Origin: Porodaedalea pini | Taxonomy: Eukaryota; Basidiomycota; Agaricomycetes; Hymenochaetales; Hymenochaetaceae | Assembly (NCBI GenBank): GCA_002794775.1 | Contig: NBAY01000013.1 | Coordinates: forward strand, 248,001 to 312,000 | Direction of reading: 5' to 3' | DNA: 64,000 nt | In this document: piece after piece, positions 22,449 through 34,082 of the stretch | Numbering within the stretch: position 1 is the first letter of the stretch | Layout of the letters: every line of letters starts with the position of its first letter | Made by a program: the position numbers and the translations under genes | The notes under the pieces: model-generated | What the model was told of the DNA's origin: nothing | What the model saw: the letters and a program-made list of their open reading frames with translations, nothing else | The model's database searches: none

Positions 22449-23038
22449 ATGTCTCAACACACCGACGAGGCCCAGACACAGACAGTCCCTGCGGACACCG
22501 CAATCCGGCTGTACATCCCGCAGCGGTACCTCGTCCTCACCGGCGTGTGCGGCGCGACCGGCCTCTCCCTCGGGCTCATGCGCGGCGCACGCGCAGAGGG
22601 CATGCGCTTCCTCGCGGAAAACGCACACCGCGCGCCGACGACGATGAAGGGGTGGTATCTGTACAAGAAGACGAAGAACTACCGCATGATGTGGGGCGGC
22701 CTGCGCGCGGGAGGAAGGGAGGCGGTTAAATTGGGCGCAGTTGGGTGTGCGTTTGCGGGAATTGAAGACGGGATGGGACGTGTGGGCCTTGGGGAGGTAC
22801 GAGAGGCGGGCGCGGGCCTGGGGACTGCTGCGCTGTTCTGTGCGATTTGTGAGTGACTCGGTCTGAGGAAGGCGGCGGGTGTTGACTGAGAGTGCGCACA
22901 GACCGACTACCGTGGGTAAACACGCGGCGGGTTGTCGTGCTCGGAGGGCTTGTCGGCGGGATAATGAGCATGCTGGGGCGGGGACAGCGCCGACTGCTGG
23001 CTGCACGCGAGCGGGACGTGTCGGGAAATGTTCTGTAG
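22449..23038 (+). CDS. Tim17/Tim22/Tim23-like small membrane protein
   Basis: Two exons, 22449-22848 and 22902-23038, give 178 residues. The pattern resembles the Tim17 superfamily: RFLAENAHRAPTTMKGWYLY, GGLRAGGREAVKLGAVGCAF with G-x-E (AGIEDGMGRVG), then a Gly/Ala-rich helix (AGAGLGTAALFCAIYRL) and a final glycine-rich helix (VVVLGGLVGGIMSMLGRG). Superfamily members are four-helix proteins of the mitochondrial inner membrane, chloroplast or peroxisome. This protein is too short and divergent to equate with Tim17, Tim22 or Tim23. The fold call is inference from glycine spacing and hydrophobicity. Its stop lies only 106 bases before the chosen SCH9 start. Confidence 0.6.
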
Positions 23039-23144
23039 AGAGTACATAATCACAGTACTAGTCGAATTTGTTGCCCCATATGATGTCTCCACAAATGTCG
23101 TCGGCAGAGACGGCAGACGGTGTTCTGCACTTCTCAATTCACTC

Positions 23145-26100
23145 ATGCATACATATACCCATCCCTCCTTATCTCACCCGCCGGAGTCGGTCAGCACCAC
23201 CACTACCGCGCCCTCGACGTCGTCAGACCACCATTACAACACACCCACGCCCCGACGCCGCTCCAGCACACCGAACATCTCTGCCACCATCCACTCTGCA
23301 GTGCTCAAGTCCGCGCAGATGCTCAAGTTCTGGCCGTCCACCCCCATCGAGCAGCTCACCCCAAAGGCTGCGCCCGACGGCCGTGAGCGAAATCCGTTCG
23401 ACAGTCTTCCCAGTCCGAGTCCGGCGCCGTCCGCGACCTCGAACGCAAACGCAAACGCGGTCCCGCCCCGCTCGCCGACGGGCTTCGCCTTCCAGACGCA
23501 CCATTTGCTGAACGCGCACGCACGCACGTCGTCCGTCAACAGCACCGGCGACGCGACGCCGCTCGCCCCTGGAATCGCGCCACCAATAATAAGCTCGGGC
23601 GTTCCAGACTTCGCGTCAGCGATTCCCACAAAACAGCTTGCTCTCAACCTCCACCTTCATGTCCCGGACAAAATGCAGCAGCCCAACCACCACCATGCGC
23701 AAACACCTGCAGATCATGCAGATGCCCCAGCGTCACCGGCACAGGCCCCCACGCAGCAGCACACCGCCGCTACGAATATCCTCCCCGTCCCTATAGCTCC
23801 ATCGCCTTCCTCGTCCTCCGCATCAACACCATCTGCTTCCTCTTCCTCCACATCCAGCGTCTCCCGCGGCCAGCTCCACGTGAAGCTCATCCAGGCCCGC
23901 GGGCTCAACGTCCACTCCGTCAACGCCCGGCCCTATGTCGTCGTTCAGTTCGAGCAGAACGAGTTCGTCAGCCGCGAACCCATCCACGAGCTCGAAAAGG
24001 AAGTCAAGGGGATCGCGACCAACATGTCGCGCAACAACTCGTCGACAGCGCTCTCCGCGCTCGGCGCCATCAACTCGCGCGCAATCGAGCACGCCAAGCG
24101 CTCCGCGGCCGGCAGCACCGCGAGCTCGCCACAGTCGAGCGTGTCCTCCGGCAAGTCCGCGCGCAGCGTCGCCTATCTCAACGGCGACGGCCGGGGCCGG
24201 GGTCAGGGGCACGGTGTCTCAACCGCCGCGACGAACGGCAACAACAATGGGAATGGAGGCGGCTTGTTTGGCCGTATGTCTGCTCACAATCCCGTATGGA
24301 AACACGAGGTCTCCTTGTCAGTGTCATATTCTATCTTTGCTCCACTCGGTATCTGCTTGGACATCGCGTGCTGATACCAGCGCTATTGATCTGCAGCGAC
24401 GTGACGTCGGACCAGACACTCGTCACTCTTAATGTCTACGATCGCGCTGAAGAGGAACAAAACTTTCTGGGTATGGTCGAAATCAAGCCCGTCCTCAAAC
24501 ATGATCACACCGTGGACCATTGGTACAAGTGAGTGTCGCAGATCCCTCTTTCAACCCCCCTTTTTACATCCTCCTCCACGCTCCCCAAGTCCCGGCCGAC
24601 ACGCCGCTTCTCGTCATCCTTCAATTTTTTTTGCCCCCATGGGAACCAAATACCTTAACTGACCACCGATGACCCAGGCTCTTACCGCATGAGAATGAAA
24701 TTGTCACCGGTGAGATACGTGTCCAGACGACTTACGAGCACTTCAAGGTACGTACATGCGGACCTCTTCGGGTTTCCATTTCCGTTATTTTGAACGCACC
24801 AACCCTGAACTAACCGGTGCTTCCTTCCCAAACTCTCTCTTTCGGCGGGCCCGGTTCCGTTGAGTAGACGAAGCGCGCGCTAACACCGCGCGATTTTGAG
24901 TTCTTGAAGCTTATCGGGCGCGGGACGTTCGGACGCGTCTTCCAGGTGCGCAAGAAGGACACGCGCCGGATATACGCCATGAAGGTGCTCTCGAAGAAGG
25001 AGATTATCGCGAAGAAGGAGATCGCGCACACGATCGGCGAGCGCAAAATTTTGCAGCAGAGCCTCAACTCGCCCTTCCTCGTCGGTCTCAAATTTAGTTT
25101 TCAGACGGACTCTGATCTATATTTGGTGACGGACTTTAAAAGCGGCGGAGAGCTCTTTTGGCATTTACAGAAGGAAACGAAGTTCGGCGAGGAAAGGGCA
25201 CGATTTTACATTGCGGAGCTTGTGCTGGCTTTGGAGCACCTTCATAAATATGATATTGTATATCGGTGCGCTGTTCCTCTGTCTAAGTTAATTCTCGGAC
25301 GCTCATTATGACGTAGTGACCTTAAGCCAGAGAATATTCTGCTTGATGCGACAGGCCACGTTGCATTATGTGATTTTGGCCTCTCGAAACCTGATCTGAA
25401 GTCCGACCAGCTCACGAATACGTTCTGCGGTACAACGGAATACCTCGCACCCGAGGTGCTTCTCGACGATCATGGATATTCGAAGCTCGTGGACTTCTGG
25501 TCGCTCGGTGTGCTGCTGTTCGAGATGTGCTGCGGCTGGAGTCCGTTCTACGCAGAGGACACGCAGCAGATGTACAAGAACATCTGCTTTGGCAAGATCC
25601 GGTTCCCGAAGAACGTCATTGGCGAGGATGGGAAACAATTTGTGAAGGGAGTGAGTGTTCGGATAGGCTTTTGGGTTAAGCGTCGTTTTGATCCGTTTGC
25701 TCATGTTCTTTTTCTCTCTCAAGCTACTGAATCGCAACCCGAAACATCGGCTCGGTGCACAGCGTGACGCGGAGGAGCTGAAGGAACACGCGTTCTTCAA
25801 GTCTATCGATTGGAAGGCCCTCGCCGCGAAGCAGATCACACCACCGTTCATTCCCGTCGTCGAGTCGGACGAGTCAACTGCGAACTTCGACCCGGAGTTC
25901 ACGAGCGCGGACCTCAGTGACGCGGGCATCGAGATATTCGACGACGACGACCCGTCGGAGGACTGGGTGTCGCAGAGCATATCGGTCTCGCACATGATGC
26001 ACACTCCGAATGGCCCGCTCGGGAGCGACATGCGTGAGCTGCAGGCTGTGTCTTCTGCCGCGGCGTCTGCGCAGACGTCGCCAACGCAGGCGTCGCACGG

Positions 26101-26446
26101 GGCGCATGTGCCTGCTGCTGGCACGAATACAGCTGCGGTTGCGGGCACAGCGCCGTCGCCGGCGCGGTCAGGTGTGCTAATCAACGGTAGGCGGAGTCGA
26201 CGGGCGGAGCCGCAGGGGAGTCCGATCAGCAACTCGGTGCAGGAGAACTTCCGCGGGTTCTCGTTTTCTGGGGAGAGCTTCATTGGCGGGCCTGCGGGGC
26301 GACTCGCAGAGGCGGATGAAGAAGTCGAGAACGCGTTGGAGGATGCGGACGCAGAGGGAGAGGGTCCGTCGACGGAGGACGAGTATGAATATGACCAGCC
26401 TGGTGGACGGACGGCGAATCGAAGAGGGTCATTTGCGGATATCTGA
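23145..26446 (+). CDS. SCH9: AGC protein kinase SCH9 (C2 domain + kinase)
   Basis: Six exons, 23145-24316, 24397-24528, 24678-24747, 24868-25265, 25317-25650 and 25724-26446, give 942 residues. Residues 1-240 are Ser/Pro/Gln-rich. A C2 domain follows (RGQLHVKLIQARGLNVHSVN; NPVWKHEVSFDVTSDQTLV), split by a long Ser/Gly-rich loop. The kinase domain starts near 468 with GRGTFGRVFQV, YAMKVLSKK, YRDLKPEN, CDFGLSKPDL and activation loop TFCGTTEYLAPEV (PDK1 site). A hydrophobic motif FRGFSFSGES near 877-886 matches the TORC1 site of yeast Sch9. An in-frame ATG at 23028 overlaps the upstream gene; 23145 was chosen because it avoids the overlap. Sch9 drives ribosome biogenesis and represses Rim15 in yeast. 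Confidence 0.95.
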
Positions 26447-27094
26447 TCGTCATTGTCGTGTTGCCGATCCAGTCCTGCCGCCCATCCGCTTACTCGCTCG
26501 GTCGGTCTCTGCCTGCCAGCTCAGTGTATTAATACGGTTACCCGCCTCACGCATAGCAATCATTCGGACCACCACACATGTGACATTCACCTCTTTTCTT
26601 TTCATTCATTCGCAGACGATCTTGGGAATACACACGCATTTCGTGCGCGATAAACTTTCACCTTTCTTTCTTTCTTTCCTCTCTTTTTTACCCGCTTTAC
26701 TCCCCTTCCCTCCTGTCTGGTTTCGCTTTCAATCGTCCGACCTTGGTATGACGCAACGGGCCGGGTCGATTAATGTTCCATCCGTTTTTTGTAATTAGAA
26801 GAAAAGCAAAGGGACCCCTTTCCTCGTCTCCCGCGTGTTGCTGGGAGGGAGCGGGTGTATAGTAGATGTTACAATATATAGTTGCGGAAAGTATTTCTGA
26901 ATCCATATTCTATTCTACATAGCCAGGGCTCTGCCAGTATGTGCCAACCTAAAGTCGCTCGCGCGTCGCATCTAAACCAATCTCTGCATAAGGGTCAAAA
27001 ATATATTTCGACCGTCGTAAATGATAATGAAGTGAATCCCAGGCACGGATGCAAATGTAAATGCAAGATGCAGGGAGGCGGGGGAGGCGGATGG
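26447..27094. other. Convergent 3' flanks of SCH9 and the APD1-like gene
   Basis: 648 bases with pyrimidine runs (repeated TTTC near 26660) that look like 3' untranslated sequence. No gene is supported. Confidence 0.6.
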
Positions 27095-28824
27095 CTACCA
27101 ATCGAGCAGGCTGCTGCACCCGGGACGCGCGATGCCGAGCCCGCCGCGCAGGAGCTGGGGGAGGACCTTGCCCGCGAGAATGGTGTGCTGCACGATCGAG
27201 TGGACCTCGTGTGGCGTCACGCGGCCGTACCAAACGCTTGCGCCTTGGGGGAAGTAGATCTGCGGATGGAGGAAGAGGTCAGATGATTGGTAGGGTTGAG
27301 ATGGATGGGAAAGGGAAAGGGAGATGCGAACCCGAAGATGAGATGGTAATGGAGACGGTAATTTGGCGCGGGATGGAAAGGGAAAGGGAGATGGAAGATG
27401 GAAGATGGAAGATGGAAGATGGAAGAGGTGGAAGAAAAAGAAAAGGGAGACTCAGACGCACGATGACGTTTCCCGCAAACTTGTGGCCCCCGATGTGCGA
27501 GTTCTTGAGGATCAGCGCCTTCCTCTGCTGCGTCTCTTTCTGCATGTCGTTGCTGGAATTAGACTCAGGATCTGAAGGAGCAGAAGAGGAGGGGGACGGA
27601 GAGGGGCTGCTGAGCGCATGCAGCTGGGCGAGTGCGGCGGCCGAGCGCGCCTCGTCTGTGGAGGCGACGCCCTCGAGGGGCGGGCCCGCGGCAGATAGGT
27701 CCTCCAAATCGGTGTCGACGTGCCAGCCTTCGGCTTCGAGGGTATGTGCGAAGTCTGTGGAGGGAGAGGTGGGGAAAGTTCAGTCATTAATATTGTTATT
27801 TTAGCATAGTACTGAATAGATAACAGAGGAAATGAGATTGGAAGACCGGACTATGTAGTTACTGACCTTCTTCGAGGCGCTGTGAGGCGATGTGGCAGCG
27901 CGCGTCGCGCTTCTTGTGTGAGCCTGTCCGCGATCTTCTTCAGTCTCCCCCCGCCAATCTTATTGGAAGGCACGACACAAGACAGGAAACTCACATAGCA
28001 TGATGAGGCAGTTGTATGGCAGCGTCCACGTCTTCAGGTCCTCCGCCATCGGCGCCGCGACAGTTCCAGCACGAGGGACAGCCGGGTCCAGCGCGTGCTC
28101 CCAGAATGCCTCCGCGCCGTCGGCGCTCAAGGAGACATTCGACACGGCGACGTAGTCAGGGAGGACAAGCACCGTCGCGTGCGTGTCCGGGTCGTCCGCG
28201 CGCGAGGTGTGCGAGCCGTTCAGCACGGAGAGCCGACCGGAGGACTTGTAAGCGAAGACGCCCGTCGGTCGGTTGTTTAATCCGTTACGGTTCTCTTTGG
28301 GTTTCTCCTTTTCTTTCTTGTCCGAGGGAGACGGGGAAAGGCCTAGGGTCGTCTTGCTGGCTTTCTTGCGGGAGCCTGAGTGTCGCTCTTCGGCGGAGGT
28401 GATGTATTTCGCGAGCGAGTCGTTCACGTCGGTGACTTCGCGCGCCCAGTCCGCCTTACCCGTCGAGATCAAAACCTACACATCGCCATACAAAAATAAA
28501 AATAAATATTGAATTTACTGCATGATTCTCTCGTGATGCTGACCTGCCTACGATAGGGTTTGACCGACCCACGCATCTCCGACTCCATGTCCACGTCGAA
28601 CCGCTTCGCAAAGTCCTCATGGCCTGCAGAATCGGTCGTCAATGTCTATGTATAACGCAGGCCCAAAACGAAATCGCACCTTCATCGCATGGATCTGCAC
28701 ACGTCCTGCAACTGGCTTCCGAGACTGGGACGCCGGCCTCCTCCAGCTCGCGCGTCGCCAATGGATCGTGCGGGTCTCGACCAAGCACGGTCGCGGTGAG
28801 CTTGCGGGCGAGTTGAAGGACCAT
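27095..28824 (-). CDS. APD1/AIM32-type thioredoxin-like [2Fe-2S] protein (sucrase/ferredoxin-like family)
   Basis: Six exons, 28824-28680, 28623-28544, 28475-27995, 27923-27867, 27754-27462 and 27259-27095, give 406 residues. An N-terminal cysteine cluster (CRTCADPCDEGH) resembles the family start. The C-terminal half has C236-x8-C245 (CSHKKRDARC) and H341-x3-H345 (SHIGGHKFAGN), the spacing known for the His/Cys [2Fe-2S] ligands of yeast Apd1. VWYGRVTPHEVHSIV and LLRGGLGIARPG complete the family ending. A Ser/Lys-rich insertion lies near 100-150. Apd1 is cytosolic and Aim32 mitochondrial; no clear targeting sequence is seen, so Apd1-like is more likely. Intron 5 is long (202 bases) and contains a microsatellite. 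Confidence 0.85.
27391..27425. repeat. Five tandem copies of ATGGAAG
   Basis: A perfect 7-base tandem repeat inside the fifth intron of the APD1-like gene. It is flanked by further purine-rich GGGAAAGGGA tracts. Confidence 0.9.
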
Positions 28825-29165
28825 GTCGATACTCGGAGTATTCAATTTCTATGTGAAGCACAAAGGAACTCGAGGATACAGCAGTGCCTAGGGTATAATG
28901 ACAGTCAGAAAGAGAACACCACGGTCTGGTTTTGAGTCCGTCATGGTCGCATGCCGCGAGGACGACGCAAGCAGTGCGGCCTTGCCATCATTTTACACGT
29001 CTCGGATCTGATTAGATAGCCAGCCCTCCGACTCGGGAAAATCATCTGCGGCCTGTCCTTCATTCATAATCCAACCTAGATACAACCTAAAAATTGTCCA
29101 ACTGTACAGATAGAACCACTAGCACTGTCAAGACAACGGTAAAATGTATGCGTGCATAAAATGAA
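28825..29165. other. 5' flank of the APD1-like gene and 3' flank of the next minus gene
   Basis: 341 bases with no supported gene; presumably the APD1-like promoter plus the terminator of the 29166 gene. Confidence 0.5.
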
Positions 29166-31183
29166 TTAGGAAGAGTGGGGTACTCCAGAGGGATAGGTCT
29201 GTAGAACAGGAGAGGAAATTTGGGACAAATCGACATAACCAGCCATGGTATCTGCCCACGCGGTGTGCTGCGCATACATATACTGCGCATGCGGAAGCGC
29301 ATCCGGATTGGTCGGCGGTATAGGCTCGACCAAGGGCAGGAGTGGCAACGGCATCTGTATGTAATCCTGTTGCCTTGGAGCCTCCTCGTCCTCACTTTCT
29401 GCACCGAGCGTCGATAGAGCCTGCGCAGCACCTTCGTCATCCGGGTCCACAAGGGTTGAAACTTGCTGATTAACGGCGCTTGCCTGGCGCAACCATTTCT
29501 TGCTCACCATCCACTGTGGGACGCCTTTCGGGGGCGGCGGATTTCCGTCCTTCGGGAGGCCCATGAGCCGATCTTTCCGTCCCAGACCACGTTTAGGCTT
29601 CATGACACGGTTACGCTCCTCATGCTTGTCGATGGTGTGGAAGAGCTGTTGCAGGCGGGTTGAGCGCCAGGCGAGGTACCGTATACGTAGAACTTTGAGA
29701 CCGGGAAGCTTGCCTCCGTCGGAGGCCTCTTCCGCCTCTTCCTCCCCTTCACTTGATTCCTCTGACGACATACAATCTATCTGGAAGGCCGCGTCGAACG
29801 TAGGGAGGGAATATTCTTCGAGGTTCTCGCGTGTAGCGATGCGATTAGCGAGTTTCTAAGTTCCTTAGTCAGCAACGATTTGTTGTACGTCAGTATGAAA
29901 CAACTCACAGTCTTCTTCCGACTCAATCGTCGGGCTTTTCTTGACTTGATTTCTATGCGATCCTTCGAGTTCACCTTGAGCCCCTGTTGAGTAGCGTATT
30001 TCTGACGCAACGTCGTATAAGCTTGTTCGAAGACACCTTCTAGCTTTCCCTTTGTAAACTCCTGTGAAGGGACAAGCGGATAGAGTTCTCTATTCACTAT
30101 CATGTCTCTGACGATACGAGCTTTCATTTTTGCATTGTGAGCGGACTTCTTTGTCGTCTGGTCCCATACAAAGCGGACTGGTCGTGTCGGAGGAAGTTTA
30201 ACCGTTTCGTCGTGAGGAGCCGGAAGCTCTTTGTCATGGTCGAGGTCCATGCATCTTAGGATATGATTCCGCATCGCAGTCTATGAGTAATGACATAAAT
30301 TATATCGAAATGTTAACATAACGTATGAAGTAAACATACCTGTATAGTCTGTGGTCGGCTAATACGGTGAGTGCGTAGCTTCATCGGCTCATGCTCCGAG
30401 GTATCATTGGGAGAGCCAGAACGCGCCCGCTTTTTCAAGGTCGATGCTGGTACTGACAGTGACGAGCCCTCTACAAACTCAGGCTGATTTGTCTCGTCGT
30501 CATTCGGCTCAAAAAGCATTACGGATTCTTTCAGTGCCTGCGAAGATGCCCGTGCGGCACTCGGAGACACTTGACCAGGTCGAGCAGGAGATCCCGGAGA
30601 GGTTTGTAACACTCCATACTCTGCTCTGAGAGTGTCAATCTCGCGCTGCAGTTCGACGACGCGGTTCTCAAGTTCCACCTGGCGTGCAAGGTGCTTCGTC
30701 TCCTGTTCCTGCTCCCAAGTTAGCCTGCGTTTCTTCTCTTGTTCAACTGCAGCCTTGTAGGATGCTATTGATTGGATAAGTCCTTTTAAAAGTTGAATCG
30801 GGTCCGCAGCGGGCTGGCGAGACCTGATATCAACACTCAAGATTCTGTCCCTGAGACTGCGCACATAAATAAAAAAAGACGAACTGTTTCAGCGTAATGC
30901 CGCACGCTGCAACACTTGGGGAGACCGCAGCAGGATTGATCGCATTTGCTAGTTCGCTCCTGTGCGAAGTGAACGGTTGCACCACCGATTGTTGTGCGAC
31001 ATCTGGCGGGAATGGCACAGGCACTCTTGGATGCTGGTCATAGCTGGGGGAAAGATTGGCCTGGGATTGCTGCTCCTGATGATAGAAATACGGGTTGAGC
31101 GCGTCGGAGAGCTCGCTAGAGCCAGGCATGCCCACGACGTGGTCGAAGGCAGAGGATATGCCGCGGTGTACCTTTTGAGCCAT
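29166..31183 (-). CDS. Unknown coiled-coil protein with basic and acidic blocks (618 aa)
   Basis: Four exons, 31183-30906, 30856-30340, 30280-29909 and 29855-29166, give 618 residues. The 49-base first intron restores SVAALRDRILSVDIRSRQ. The family is not recognised. A coiled coil spans about 120-165 (EQEKKRRLTWEQEQETKHLA, VELQREIDTLRAEYGVL). A central part is basic and helical (EIKSRKARRLSRKKTKLANR). Then come an acidic run (SSEESSEGEEEAEEASDGG), a basic stretch (KPKRGLGRKDRLMGLPKD) and a Pro/Gln-rich end. The composition suggests a nuclear, chromatin- or transcription-linked factor, probably lineage-specific. It is divergent from RPN11, with 131 bases between starts. Confidence 0.7.
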
Positions 31184-31314
31184 GGACTCAGAGAGTTGGG
31201 CACATAGATGACTAAGCGAGCGCGACGCGTACGTCTCTTACGCGTCCAGTCCAAGCCTACAAACCTCATTCTTCGACGTTCACACCCACTCGCCTCTCTA
31301 GTCTCACCTTCATC
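31184..31314. promoter_or_regulatory. Compact bidirectional promoter between coiled-coil gene and RPN11
   Basis: Only 131 bases separate the two start codons, so both transcripts must start here or overlap. The stretch has a pyrimidine-rich strand near 31260-31310. I do not see a clear proteasome-associated control element (GGTGGCAAA type). Confidence 0.45.
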
Positions 31315-32575
<1,261 letters not shown>

Positions 32576-32975
32576 GAGAGCGACTGTATGCAATAGATTC
32601 TCGCGTTCTGTGTCATATGAGCGCTGTATGATGTTATCACATTACACTCGTAGGTCATGCCTGCGTAATGAGCCTAAAGCCTCTTGCATTTCATCTCTGC
32701 ATTTTCAGATGTTGCTTTGGGAAAGTTACCAATCGGTTTTAGAACACGACTTTTCGGTTTGGTTCTGCGTCCGTGGAATCGCGAAGTCGATCAAGTGAAA
32801 TACAGAAGATGGAAGACGGAAGCGAAGTCATAGTTTGAGCCGTCGAAAACCTTCTGCTACCGCGAAGAAAAGTTATTTGGACAACTAACACAAGGTGATA
32901 TTCATGGAACCTCCGCCGTCTAATAACATTATCAAGTGGATGCGATACATAAGAAGGACGAGAAAAGGTATCCAA
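32576..32975. other. Convergent 3' flanks of RPN11 and bS18m
   Basis: 400 bases without a supported gene. Confidence 0.5.
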
Positions 32976-33738
32976 TCATCGTCCGGAGAAATTAGAGCGG
33001 TCCTTCCGCTCAGAGTTGGGCGGACGGGGAACGTGAGAACCGGAGTCGTGCGTAAGGTCTTTCATCTTGCTGTTGCTGAAGACGGGGATGACGCCCATCA
33101 TCTTGGCACGCTTGATAGCCTTACCAATGAGGCGTTGGCTGCGCTGGGAGAGGCCAGTCACGTTGCGAGTCTGTATACGGCCGAGACGCGTCGAAAAGTT
33201 GCTCATGAGAGTTAGGTTGTCTGCCTCGAGGCGCGGGTCGATGCCGAGTTGAAGGAAGATATCGCTATAACGCGCTTCGCGGCCTGGCCCGAGATTAGCT
33301 CGCTTGCGGCCCAGCGGGCGCAGCTTGTGCAAGTCGCGGTGCAAATCTATGGGTCGAATGAGCTGCGCCGGCATGCGTGTCAGTAGAATATAGAAAATTA
33401 AAGCGTAAAGACTGGGAAAAGACATACACGACCCTCCGTAAAACGAACGACTGTAGGAGATGGCTCTGCTGCAAACGATATTCTTTTGAGAAAGAAATCG
33501 CTTAAGGCTTAAGGGAAGTGAACATACAGTAATCGTGTGGTTGTTGAGCTACGCTGTCCAGTAAGTCAGTGAGCTGGTTGAGTCTTCCGTGTTCTGGTTC
33601 TTCTTCGAGCTCATCTGGATCGTTTACTGTCGGTCGCTCAGATGCCGTCGGAGACGAGCGTGCATTAGACACAACGACGCGCGCGCATGATGTGGAGTGC
33701 AGAAAGCGACGGAAGGGGCTAGCGAGGGAGGAGGCCAT
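32976..33738 (-). CDS. RSM18: Mitochondrial small-subunit ribosomal protein bS18m
   Basis: Three exons, 33738-33528, 33468-33428 and 33362-32976, give 212 residues. The N-terminus (MASSLASPFRRFLHSTSCAR) is a mitochondrial targeting sequence; an upstream in-frame TTG is unlikely to be used. Residues 95-180 match bS18: ARYSDIFLQLGIDPRLEADN, then RNVTGLSQRSQRLIGKAIKR and AKMMGVIPVF. The protein binds 16S-type rRNA in the mitoribosome platform. The 41-base middle exon was chosen by phase. It is divergent from RIM15. Confidence 0.88.
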
Positions 33739-34082
33739 GGGCGCTTTGAGCGAAGTAACAAGCTGCAAATATGAGAAAAGGATGTATCCGTGGGAACTTG
33801 CCTGCTAAGGAGCAATATAGAACTGAGATCCGACTGCTCTCAGTCACACCGACAAGCCACCTCGCTTACTCGTCCTCCATTGTCCGTCGTCTCGTCGTAT
33901 TCTGGAAATGTTCGTTGTCTCTGTCTGACCACCATCATCCTGTGGAAGTCACTGTCTGTCGACAGACCGGCTCGTCCCTTCCCCTGCCCTCGTCTTTTCC
34001 CCTCCCCTCCCCCCTCCCCTTCCTCTGTTTCTCTTCCAGCGAGAGTGAACACGCGCCCTGCGCACTCCTCGAGCTCTTATAA
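33739..34082. promoter_or_regulatory. Divergent promoter region of bS18m and RIM15 with pyrimidine tract
   Basis: 344 bases between starts. At about 33970-34030 the plus strand is a C/T-rich tract (CCCCTCCCCTCCCCCCTCCC), a common element just upstream of fungal transcription starts. It probably belongs to RIM15, whose ATG follows about 50 bases later. Confidence 0.5.

Noticed and set aside
25366..26283. 305-codon antisense frame across the SCH9 kinase region
   Set aside because: Shadow frame of GC-rich coding DNA; the plus strand has clear kinase motifs and exon structure.
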